From the NCBI GenBank assembly GCA_011799875.1, contig CM022299.1, positions 350,592,526 to 350,656,525 of the forward strand: a stretch of DNA of 64,000 nt, given 5' to 3'. This document shows positions 52,641 to 63,045 of this stretch, one piece after another. Numbering within the stretch: the stretch's first letter is position 1; each line of letters starts with the position of its first letter. Below the pieces are notes generated by a model. That model did no database searches. It saw only the letters and a program-made list of their open reading frames with translations, and was not told the DNA's origin. This stretch comes from Thinopyrum elongatum. Its lineage: Eukaryota; Streptophyta; Magnoliopsida; Poales; Poaceae. The position numbers and the translations under genes are program-made.

Positions 52641-54560
52641 CCACACTGATGGATGACTTGCGTTGTGGTGCGGTGGAGCGGTGGAGTCTTCAGTAACCTA
52701 TGCTTGAGTCAGTTTCCGGTTTCCCCGTGCATCGTGCGATGCCAAACACGATGGGGCCATCTCTGTAATGGCCCGTGAATGACTTTAATTCACGGGGAGG
52801 TAACTGCCATTTCACTCATCCCGCTACGCCCGTCCTTTCTGCCATGTACGTTGCATGCATCGCGTGGGGTAGGTAACGGATGCATATGGTGCAGGAAGGA
52901 GCGCTATGGCAGAACACAAACGTCCCGGATTGGCGCAAGAGGGCGGTCGATGAGTCCAGCTGCCGTCGGTGGCATTAGACGGGTCGGATTTGAAGGAGCC
53001 CCTAGGAGGTAGAGAATCAGCCCCCAGCCCCCAGCTCATCTATAAAAGGGAGCACGAGGGGGAACGGAGGCATTCATCCATGCACCTTCTCCCTCTTCTT
53101 CCTTGCCTTCTTCTTCTTCACTATGCCGGGGGAAAGAGGCCGGGGCCTGGCCCCGGGCCTCAACTCGGGAGTGATGATTCCAAAGGCTCATGTTGGCACT
53201 CAGGGAGTGAGTCTGGTCCGGGGTCACGGGAGACGCGGTGGTCATGGTTGGGGTGGTCGCAGTTTACGGCGGCGCGCCCATGGTTGCCGTATTGACTCTG
53301 GTATGGAAGGCGCTGCACTTCTCCTTAACGGCAAAGCGCTCGCAACCTCCATGCGAGCTAGCCATCCGGGGCAGGGGTGTCATCCCTGCCACAAGCTGTT
53401 GGAGTTCGATAACCCGTTGGTGGAGTCTTCAGAGCTTCTGGCGCCCGCTTGCGGCGCCGTGCTCGGGATCTTTAGTAATCCCAGCGCTGCCCTCTCCGGT
53501 GAGGTCGGCGATGACGCTAAAGATGGTGGCGCTCTCCTGCCTGCCAAGGTGGGAGGCGGCGCCCCCAGCGCCCCTTGGGCACCGCCACCACCGCCTCTCC
53601 GAGGGAGGTGACGGGCCAGGGGCTCGGCGCCTTCCCGGAGCAACGATGACGAGGAAGAAACTGGCGAAGACGAGGAAGGCGGGTGGCAGGCCATCAGGTC
53701 GGAGTACGATGGCACCGACGCCTTCGTCTCTTGTTGCCCGCTTGCTGCTCCGTCTTTTGGCTCTTCCCCTCCCCTCCCGGCACCATCATCACCAGCCTCT
53801 TCCGGACGGTTGCCCGGGGGGAAGTTCTCTTGGTGCCTTCTGCCACGTGCACCCCGCCTAGGTGCTTCTTTTGCCCTTCTCGCACTCGAGATGAATCCTG
53901 GGAGAAGGAGGGCAACAAAGGCATCACGAGGCATCTGCCCTTTTTATATTTCAAATGATGTAGGCGTTTGCCAAATTTTAGTCTCAAATATGTAATTTCT
54001 TCTATCCATGTTTGTACTCTGTAAGGTTTGTACTTATTTATCTGCATATTAATGAAAAAATACATGTTTGCCGGGCACTTGTGCATGTACTACAGCCATG
54101 CAGAGGAGGAACGCCTCTATACTTTTAGGTAAACAAGTTTTCTCGGCAAGCTATCTTGCCGGCGCCTTCCGTCGTTGCCGCGGGGCTTGGCCTGCCGGGC
54201 TCGAAACTATGGAAGGGAACCAGCCCCTCGTCGAACCTTCTCTGTCAAATGCCACAACAACCATCTCGACCGAAATAACGTTCGAATCAAGAGATGGGAG
54301 CACAAATGTTTTGAAGGTGACAAGGTTTTTCTATGCACAAGTTTTCTTCTTACAGAGACATGTTTATGGATAGAAAGAAACTTATCTGTTTGGCCTGTCG
54401 GGGATCGATATGTAGGCTTGTTTCCATCTCTTCTTTTCGGGATCGAGCCCACGGCAAGAGCCCTGCAGTTAGTGTAGAGGAAAACATAGCAACATACGAT
54501 ATCTAAATGATCATGGTAAATTTATGCTAAGCTAATCATGCATGCAAGTTTTTAGGGCGC
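52641..54560 (+). pseudogene. Antisense gene region of Tat element B (broken)
   Basis: The region corresponds in position to the antisense gene of element A. A TATA box (TATAAAAGG, 53041-53049) is followed by a C/T-rich leader with CTTCTTCCTTGCC and an ATG at 53123. Downstream, GC-rich sequence is open in several frames, with the most protein-like being an acidic segment at about 53640-53720 (NDDEEETGEDEEGGWQAI) and a Ser/Pro-rich part following. No single frame spans the region and the coiled-coil exon of A is not found, so this copy is broken or belongs to a different antisense gene. From 53960 to 54560 the sequence is AT-rich spacer similar in character to 2477-3281. Confidence 0.5.
53041..53049 (+). 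promoter_or_regulatory. TATA box of the antisense gene of element B
   Basis: TATAAAAGG sits about 80 bases upstream of the ATG at 53123, on the strand opposite to pol. The spacing suits a transcript starting near 53070. It indicates that the antisense gene has its own promoter inside the element. Confidence 0.6.
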
Positions 54561-54682
54561 CAATGCTTCGTTTTATTATCTGTGCTCAGGGTCTGTGCCT
54601 GGCTTTATACAAAGGGTTACATGCGCATCGGCATGGCTTGTACAAAAGGGTGGCTGCCAGGGCTGGGCCCGGCAGCCGCGCC

Positions 54683-54952
54683 TTATGAATAGAACTTACG
54701 AAGATGCTCAATATTCCATGAGTTTTGCATTTGGATGCCATCTTCGGTCTCCAGACCGACTGCGCCAGGTCGGGTGACTCGTACTACCCGGTAAGGGCCT
54801 TCCCACTTCGGCATCAACTTGTTGGTACCCTTGGTGGACTGAACATGCCTAAGCACAAGGTCGCCTTCCTCAAGGCTCCGGGCATGAACCCTGCGGCTGT
54901 GATAGTGGCGCAGGGCTTGCTGGTAGCGTGCAGCACGCACAGCAGCCCGAGC
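54683..54952 (-). pseudogene. pol: Integrase C-terminal fragment of Tat element B
   Basis: The minus-strand frame has AAVRAARYQQALRHYHSRRVHARSLEEGDLVLR, KWEGPYRVVRV (GPY/F module) and HLRKFYS with a stop at 54683-54685. It parallels 3282-3535 of element A nearly residue by residue. It ends abruptly at 54952, where Athila LTR sequence begins. Confidence 0.9.
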
Positions 54953-55465
54953 GTGATGCCTATATTTCATAATCATTTCCTTAGATATCGTCATAACTTT
55001 GCGCTCTTCTATCAATTGCTCGACAGTAATTTGTTCACCCACCGTATTATTTGCTATCTTGAGAGAAGCCTCTAGTGAAACCTATGGCCCCCGGGTCTAT
55101 TTTCCATCATATAAGTTTCCGATCTACTATTTTCCATCATATAAGTTTCCGGTCTACTATTTTGCAATCTTTTACTTTTCGGTCTATAAACCAAAAAACC
55201 CAAAAAATATTTACTTTATCTTTTGTTTAGTTTTATCAATCTCTATCAGATCTCACTTTTGCAAGTGACCGTAAAGGGATTGACAACCCCTTTATCGCGT
55301 TGGGTGCAAGTATTTGATTGCTTGTGTAGTTATTAGGTGATTTGTGTGTTGTCTCCTACTGGATTGATACCTTGGTTCTCTAACTGAGGGAAATACTTAT
55401 CTCTACTTTGCTGCATCACCCTTTCCTCTTCAGGGGAAAAACCAACGCAAGCTCAAGAATTAGTA
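54953..55465 (+). repeat. Truncated 5' LTR of the nested Athila element
   Basis: Only the last third is present, from TGATGCCTATATTTCATAATC, equal to 61713-62223 of the 3' LTR. About 1.1 kb of the LTR 5' side is missing, including the TATA region, so this copy has lost its promoter. The two LTRs are very similar in the shared part. A duplicated CATCATATAAGTTTCCGATCTACTATTTT unit is present in both (55128, 61864). Confidence 0.88.
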
Positions 55466-55476
55466 GGAAGAATTTC

Positions 55477-55494
55477 TGGCGCCGTTGCCGGGGA
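55477..55494 (+). promoter_or_regulatory. Primer binding site of the nested Athila element (Asp tRNA type)
   Basis: TGGCGCCGTTGCCGGGGA lies about 11 bases after the LTR end. It is the PBS characteristic of Athila-lineage elements and complements the 3' end of plant aspartic acid tRNA. Confidence 0.9.
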
Positions 55495-55712
55495 GATCTA
55501 TGCCAAGTCAAGACATACCAAGTACCCATCATAAACTCTCATCTCTTGCATTACATTATTCGCCATTTGCCTCTTGTTTTCCACTCCCCCACTTCTAAAA
55601 TGATTTTCGAAAAGATTCGCCCTTCTATTTGCCTTTTTGTTCGCCCTTCTTCCGTTCGTCTTTTTTGTTTGCTTTTTGTGTGCTCGTGTGTTGGATTGCT
55701 TGCTTTGTCACG

Positions 55713-57350
55713 ATGGCTCAAGAGAATACCAAATTGTGTGATTTTTCCAACACTAATAACAATGATTTTATTTGTACTCCGATTGCTCCCGCCACTAGTG
55801 CGGAATCTTATGAAATTAATGCCGCTTTGCTGAATCTTGTTATGAAAGATCAATTTTCGGGCCTTCCTAGTGAAGATGCCGCATCCCATCTAAATAATTT
55901 CATTGAGTTGTGCGATATGCAAAAGAAAAAAGATGTGGATAATGATATTGTTAAATTAAAGCTATTTCCGTTCTCACTTCGAGATCGTGCTAAAACTTGG
56001 TTTTCATCTTTGCCTAAAAATAGTATTGATTCATGGAATAAGTGCAAAGATGCTTTTATTTCCAAGTATTTTCCTCCCGCTAAGATCATCTCCCTTAGGA
56101 ACGATATTATGAATTTTAAGCAACTTGATCATGAATATGTTGCACAATCTTGGGAGAGGATGAAATTGATGGTACGAAATTGCCCTACTCATGGTTTGAA
56201 TTTGTGGATGATTATACAAAAAATTTATGCCGGATTGAATTTTGCTTCTAGAAATCTTTTAGATTCGACCGCGGGAGGTACTTTTATGGAAATTACTCTA
56301 GGAGAAGCTACTAAACTTCTAGATAATATTACGGTTAATTATTCTCAATGGCATACCGAAAGATCTTCCACTAGTAAAAAAGTGCATGCAATTGAAGAGA
56401 TTAATGTTTTGAGTGGAAAGATGGATGAACTTATAAAACTATTTGCTAGCAAGAGTGCTTCTATTGATCCTAATGATATGCCTTTGTATACTTTGATTGA
56501 GAATAATAATGAATCTATGGATGTGAATTTTGTTGGTAGGAACAATTTTGGTAATAACGCGTATAGAGGTAATTTTAATCCTAGGCTGTTTCCTAGTAAT
56601 TCCTCTAATAATTATGGTAATTCCTACAACAATTCTTATGGAAATTATAATAATATGTCCTTTGGTTTTGAGAATAGTGTTAAATAATTTATGATTTCGC
56701 AAAAGAGTTTCAATGCTTTGATTGAAGAAAAATTGCTTAAGATTGATGATTTGGCTAGGAACGTGGATAGAATTTCTCTTGATGTTGATTCTTTGAAAAT
56801 TAGATCTATTCCACCCAAGCACGATATCAATGAATCTCTAAAGGCTATGAGAATCTCCATTGATGAGTGCAAAGAAAGAACCATTAAGATGCGTGCTAAA
56901 CGAGATTGGTTTGTAAAAACGTGTTCTTCTAGTTTCCGTGAAAATAATGATGAAGAACTTAAAGTGATTGATGTGACTCCTATTGAATCTTTGTTTTACA
57001 AAATAAATCTTGATAAAGATGGGACTGGAGGTGAGTCAACTTTAGTTAAAAGGCGTCCCAATGATTCGGAGTTTTTAGATCTTGATGCAAAAATTGATAA
57101 AAGTGGGATTGGAGAGGTCAAAACTTTAAATAGCAACAAACCCACTCTTTTGGATTTCAAGGAATTTAATTATGATAATTGTTCTTCAATAGATTGTATT
57201 TCCTTGTTGCAATCCATGTTGAATTCTCCTCATGCTTATAATCAAAACAAAGCTTTTACTAAACATATCGTTGATGCTATGATGCAATCTTTTGAAGAAA
57301 AACTTGAATTGGAAGTTTCTATCCCTAGAAAACTTTATTATGAGTGGTAA
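55713..57350 (+). pseudogene. gag: Athila Gag, with two in-frame TAA codons
   Basis: The ATG at 55713 follows a C/T-rich leader. The retrotransposon Gag block is clear (GLPSEDAASHLNNFIELC, KLFPFSLRDRAKTWFSSLP, KYFPPAKIISLRNDI, ESWERMK-type motif). A Gly/Asn/Tyr-rich segment (NNYGNSYNNSYGNYNN) ends at TAA 56685-56687. The same frame reopens and continues through a helix-rich region (MISQKSFNALIEEKLLKIDD) to TAA 57348-57350, then into the protease. No CCHC knuckle is visible, which is usual for Athila Gags. The codon use is AT-rich, unlike the GC-rich Tat coding regions beside it. Gag would form the particle around the RNA. Confidence 0.88.
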
Positions 57351-57797
57351 CCTACTATTAAGATTAAGATTAAAGATTATGAGTGCCATGCTTTGTGTGA
57401 TTTGGGTGCTAGTGTTTCCACGATTCCAAAAACTTTATGTGATGCGTTAGGTTTCCGTGAATTTGATGATTGTTCCTTAAATTTGCATCTTGCGGATTCC
57501 ACTATTAAGAAACCTATGGGAAGGATTAATGATGTTCTGATTATTGCAAATAGGAATTATGTGCCCGTAGATTTCATTGTTCTTGATGTAGATTGCAATC
57601 CTACATGTCCTATTATTCTTGGTAGACCTTTCCTTAGAACGATTGGTGCAATTATTGATATGAAAGAAGGAAACATTAGATTTCAATTTTCGTTAAGGAA
57701 GGGCATGGAAAAATTTCCAAGAAATAAAGTTAAATTGCCATATGAATCTATTATGAGAGCTACTGACGGATTGCATACCAAAGATGCCAATACCTAG
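57351..57797 (+). pseudogene. Athila aspartic protease domain
   Basis: This directly follows the Gag frame after TAA 57348-57350. It contains the active-site motif CDLGASVSTIP and the second block CPIILGRPFL about 75 residues later. The frame ends in DANT and TAG at 57795-57797. In autonomous Athila elements the RT follows, but here no RT, RNase H or integrase is found. The domain would process Gag. Confidence 0.87.
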
Positions 57798-60606
57798 ATC
57801 TATTTGTGTTTTTATGCCTAGCTAAGGGCGTTAAACAATAGCGTTTGTTGGAGGCAGCCCAATTTTATTTTTGTTTTTGCTTTTTGTTCTTGTTTTGCTT
57901 TGAATAATTCATATAGCCTCTTGTTAGATGTGGTTTGGTGTTTTAATTAGTGTTTGTGCCAAGTAAGACCTTTAGAATGGCTTACGGTGATAGTTGATTT
58001 GATCTTGCTGAAAAACAGAAACTTTTGCGTCCAGTAATAGAATTTTAGTAATTCACTGGCGAGTTTAAAAACCCTGAATGTTTTACAAGATATTTATATA
58101 CAAATTTACTATGTTTTCCTAATTTTTCACAATTTTTGGAGTTACATAAGTATTCTAACAATTCGTATCTTTGCATACTGTTCTGTTTTTGACAGATTCT
58201 GTTTTCTTTGTGTTGTTTGCTTAATTTGATGAATCTATGGGTAGTATCGGGGGGTATGAACCATGGAGAAGTTGAAATACAGTAGATATTACACCAATAT
58301 AAATAAATAATGAGTTCACAACAGTACCAAAAGTGGTGATTTATTTTCTTATACTAACGGAGCTTATGAGATTTTCTGTTGAGTTTTGTGTTGTGAAGTT
58401 TTCAAGTTTTGGGTAAGAATTTGATGGACTATGGAATAAGGAGTGGCAAGAGCCTAAGCTTGGGGATACCCAAGGCACCCCAAGGTAATATTCGAGGACA
58501 ACCAAGAGCCTAAGCCTTGGGATGCCCCGGAAGGCATCCCCTCTTTCGTCTTCGTCTATCGGTAACTTTACTTGAGGCTATATTTTTATTCACCACATGA
58601 TATGTATTTTGCCTGGAGCGTCTTGTATTAGATGAGTCTTTACTTTTTAGTTTTCCACAATCATCCTTGATGTACACACCTTTTGAGAGGAACACGCATG
58701 AATCGTGATTTATTAGAATACTCTATGTGCTTCACTTATATCTTTTGAGCTAGGCAATTTTGCTCTAGTGCTTCACTTATATCTTTTTAGAGCACGGCGG
58801 TGGCTTTATTTTATAGAAATTATTGAACTCTCATGCTTCACTTATATTATTTTTAGAGTCTATCTAAACAGCATGGTAATTTGCTTTGGTTATGAATTTA
58901 GTCCTAATATCATAGACATCCAAGAGGGATATAATAAAAACTTTCATATAAAGTGCATTGAATACTATGTGAAGTTTGATTCCTTATGATTGTTTTGAGA
59001 TATAAAGATGGTGATATTAGAGTCATGCTAGTGAGTAATTGTGAATTGGAGAAATATTTGTGTTAAGGTTTTTGAGTCCCGTAGCATGCGCGTATGGTGA
59101 ACCGTTATATGATGAAGTCGGAGCATGATTTATTTATTGATTGTCTTCCTTATGAGTGGCGGTCGGGGACGAGCGATGGTCTTTTCCTACCAATCTATCC
59201 CCCTAGGAGCATGCGCGTAATACTTTGTTTCGATGACTAATAGATTTTTGCAATAAGTATGTGAGTTCTTTATGACAAATGTTGAGTCCATGGATTATAC
59301 GCACTCTCACCCATCCACCATTGCTAGCCTCTCTAGTGCCGCGCAACTTTCGCCGGTACCATACACCCACCATATACCTTCCTCAAAACAGCCACCATAC
59401 CTACCTATTATGGCATTTCCATAGCCATTCCGAGATATATTGCCATGCAACTTTTCACCGTTCCGTTTTATTATGACACGCTTCATCATTGTCATATTGC
59501 TTTGCAGGATCATGTAGTTGACATCGTATTTGTGGCAAAGCCACCATTCATAATTCTTTCATACATGTCGCTCTTGATTCATTGCACATCCCGGTACACC
59601 GCCGGAGGCATTCATATAGAGTCATATTTTGTTCTAAGTATCGAGTTGTAATTCTTGAGTTGTAAGTAAATAAAAGTGTGATGATCTTCATTATTAGAGC
59701 ATTGTCCCATGTGAGGAAAGGATGATGGAGACTATGATTCCCCCACAAGTTGGGATGAGACTCTGGACAAAAAAAAAGAGGCCAAAGAAGCCAAACAAAA
59801 AAATGAGAGAAAAAGAGAGAAGGGGCAATGCTACTATCCTTTTTCCACACTTGTGCTTCAAAGTAGCACCATGATCTTCATGATAGAGAGTCTCCTATTT
59901 TGTCACTTTCATATACTAGTGGGAAATTTTCATTATAGAACTTGGCTTATATATTCTAATGATGGGCTTCCTCAAATTGCCCTAGGTCTTCATGAGCAAG
60001 CAAGTTGGATGCACACCCACTTAGTTTTCTTTTGAGCTTTCATACACTTATAGCTCTAGTGCATCCGTTGCATGGCAATCCCTACTCACTCACATTGATA
60101 TCTATTGATGGGCATCTCCATAGCCTGTTAATACGCCTAGTTGATGTGAGACTATCTCCTTCTTTTTGTCTTCTCCACAACCACCATATTCTATTCCACC
60201 TATACTGCTATGTCCATGGCTCACGCTCATGTATTGCGTGAAAGTTGAAAAGGTTTGAGAACTTTAAAAGTATAAAACAATTGCTTGGCTTGTCACCGGG
60301 GTTGTGCATGATTTGAATATTTTGTGTGATGAAGATGGAGCATAGCCAGACTATATGATTTTGTAGGGATAAGCTTTCTTTGGCCATGTTATTTTGAGAA
60401 GACATAATTGCCTTGTTACTATGCTTGAAGTATTCTTGTTTTTATGTCAATATTAAACTTTTGTTTTGAATCTTATGGATCTGAACATTCATGCCACAAT
60501 AAAGAAAATTACATGGATAAATATGTTAGGTAGCATTCCACATCAAAAATTCTGTTTTTATCATTTACCTACTCGAGGACGAGCAGGAATTAAGCTTGGG
60601 GATGCT
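57798..60606 (+). other. Non-coding interior of the nested Athila element
   Basis: About 2.8 kb without credible coding frames. It contains AAGCTTGGGGATACCC-type phrases (58457, echoing the PPT region), several TGCTTCACTTATAT repeats (58728-58850), an A-rich purine tract (59765-59820) and, at the end, CTACTCGAGGACGAGCAGGAATTAAGCTTGGGGATGCT, whose purine-rich part should be the PPT (about 60580-60606). The second half is paralogous to 43275-44862. Confidence 0.8.
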
Positions 60607-62223
60607 TGATACGTCTCCAACGTATCTATAATTTTTTATTGTTCCATGCTACTATATTATCTGTTTTGGATGTTTTATATGCATTATTATGCTATTTTAA
60701 ATTATTTTTGGGACTAACCTATTAACCTAGAACCCAGTGCCAGTTTCTGTTTTTTCCTTGTTTTTGAGTTTCGCAGAAAAGGAATACCAAAAGGAGTCCA
60801 AACGGAATAAAACTTTCGCGATGATTTTTCTTGGACCAGAAGACACCCCGGAGACATGGAGTTCAAGTCAGAAGAGCCACGAGGTAGCGACAAGGGGGGA
60901 GGGCGCGCCCAGGGGGGTAGGGCGCGCCCCCTACCTTGTGGGCCCCACGTGACTACACCGACCTACTTCTTCGTCCTATATATTCACATATATTCCCAAA
61001 CCCTTAGAAGCATCCACGAAAATACTTTTCCACGGCCGCAACCTTTTGTACCCGTGAGATCCCATCTAGGGACCTTTTCCGGCACCCTGCCGGAGGGGGA
61101 TTCGATCACGAAGGGCTTCTACATCAACTCTATTGCCCTTCTGATGAAGCGTGAGTAGTTTACCTCAGACCTACGGGTCCATAGCTAGTAGCTAGATGGC
61201 TTCTTCTCTCTCTTTGATTCTCAATACCACGTTCTCCTCGTTGTTCTTCGAGATCTATCCAATGTAATCTTCTTTTGCGGTGTGTTTGTCGAGATCCGAT
61301 GAATTGTGGATTTATGATCAGCTTATCTATGAATATTATTTGAATTTTCTCTGAATTCTTATATGCATGATTTGATATCTTTGTAATTCTCTTCGAATTA
61401 TCGGTTTGGTTTGGCTAACTAGATTGGTTTTTCTTGCAATGGGAGAAGTGCTTAGCTTTGGGTTCAATCTTGCGGTGTCCTTTCCCAGTGACAGTAGGGG
61501 CAGCAAGGCACGTATTGTATTGTTGCCAGCGAGGATAAAAAGATGGGGTTTACATCATATTGCTTGAGTTTAGTCCTCTACATCATGTCATCTTACTTAA
61601 TGTGTTACTCTGTTCTTCATGAACTTAATACTCTAGATGCAGGCAGGAGTCGGTCGATGTGTGGAGTAATAGTAGTAGATGCAGAATCGTTTCGGTCTAC
61701 CTGACACGGACATGATGCCTATATTTCATAATCATTGCCTTAGATATCGTCATAACTTTGCGCTTTTCTATCAATTGCTCGACAGAAATTTGTTCACCCA
61801 CCGTATTATTTGCTATCTTGAGAGAAGCCTCTAGTGAAACCTATGGCCCCCGGGTCTATTTTCCATCATATAAGTTTCCGATCTACTATTTTCCATCATA
61901 TAAGTTTCCGATCTACTATTTTGCAATCTTTTACTTTCCGATCTATAAACCAAAAAACCCAAAAATATTTACTTTATCTTTTGTTCAGTTTTATCTATCT
62001 CTATCAGATCTCACTTTTGCAAGTGACCGTGAAGGGATTGACAACCCCTTTATCGCGTTGAGTGCAGGTGTTTGATTGTTTGTGCGGGTATTAGGTGATT
62101 TGTGCGTTGTCTCCTACTGGATTGATACCTTGGTTCTCTAACTGAGGGAAATACTTATCTCTACTTTGCTGCATCACCCTTTCCTCTTCAAGGGAAAAAC
62201 CAACGCAAGCTCAAGAAGTAGCA
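60607..62223 (+). repeat. 3' LTR of the nested Athila element
   Basis: The LTR is 1617 bp, TGATACGTCTCC to GTAGCA, with TATATATT at 60977-60984 as likely TATA box. Right after 62223 the Tat B integrase sequence resumes (ACACCAATCC...TTCAAGAACTTGATAGC). Confidence 0.9.
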
Positions 62224-63045
62224 ACACACCAATCCTTTCAAGAACTTGATAGCTGATTGTGCAGTTACCTTCCTCACAGGCTCCACTTCCAGCCACTTTG
62301 TAAACTTGTCGATTGCAACGTATAACAATTCAGAGCCCCCGGTAGCATGGGGGAAGGGGCCCAAGATGTCGAGCCCCCAGACCAAAAATGGCCATGACAA
62401 AGGGGTCGTCTGGAGAGCTTGAGCAGGTTGATGGATGTTCTTGGAGTGGAACTGGCAGGCTTCACATCTAGTGACTAGCTCAATTGCATCTTGGAGGGCC
62501 ATGGGCCATTAGAAACCTTGCCGGAAAGCTTTTCCAACCAAGGCTCTTGATCCAATATGGGAGCCGCACACGCCTTTGTGTATTTCTGCCAACAGTTCCT
62601 TCCCCTCTTCCCGGCAAATGCACTTCAATTTCACACCGTTGTGCCTTCTTCTGTACAATGTGTCATCGACAAATTGATACATACTGGCCCTCCGGGCTAC
62701 TCTTTCAGCTTCTTCTTGCTCCTCGGGAAGTTCTCCTATTTGGAGGTAGTGGACTATGTGTCGTGCCCAAGTTGGAGCCTGAGGCTCGGCAACAAGGACA
62801 AACGGCACCTCCTCATTCGTGGGAGCGCATATCTCAACCACAAGAACTTGTAGTTCGGTGGGAGGGTGTTGCTCACCAGGCGAAGTGGAGTTATTCCCGG
62901 CAGCCTCTCTACCGGGGACTTCAGGGGGCCCTACCGGGAGATGCTTGCCGGAGTCCAATTTCCTCCTTTTTCTGGCCATCGCTGTCGGGGATACTGAGGG
63001 TTGAGTCAGGTGGAGAACAAAAGTCCCTGGTTCCACAGGGAGCTT
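62224..63045 (-). pseudogene. pol: Integrase N-terminal part and RNase H-integrase linker of Tat element B
   Basis: One minus-strand frame, broken by TAA at 62509-62511. It carries MEPGTFVLHLTQ and a Pro/Glu-rich linker (63036-62720), QFVDDTLYRRRHNGVKLKCI, GSHIGSRALVGKAFRQGF (zinc-domain His), CEACQFHSKN (zinc-domain Cys) and LDILGPFPHATGGS with the first catalytic Asp. The second Asp and the Glu lie in the part deleted at the nested insertion. It parallels 3975-4790 of element A closely. Confidence 0.9.

Larger units (their letters stand above)
54953..62223 (+). mobile_element. Athila-lineage Gypsy element (Sabrina-like), gag-protease only, 5' LTR truncated
   Basis: Plus-strand order: LTR remnant (54953-55465), PBS (55477-55494), gag-protease (55713-57797), long non-coding interior, PPT-like sequence and complete 3' LTR (60607-62223). 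RT, RNase H and integrase are absent and not replaced by recognisable remains, so mobilisation would need a partner. This organisation suits the non-autonomous Athila groups of Triticeae. The name Sabrina is from memory of the LTR and not checked. The element sits inside the integrase of Tat B in opposite orientation. Two in-frame TAA codons break the ORF. Confidence 0.88.

Noticed and set aside
53380..53934. 184-codon minus-strand frame in element B
   Set aside because: Ser/Ala/Pro-rich shadow of GC-rich sequence; the TATA box and leader point to the plus strand.
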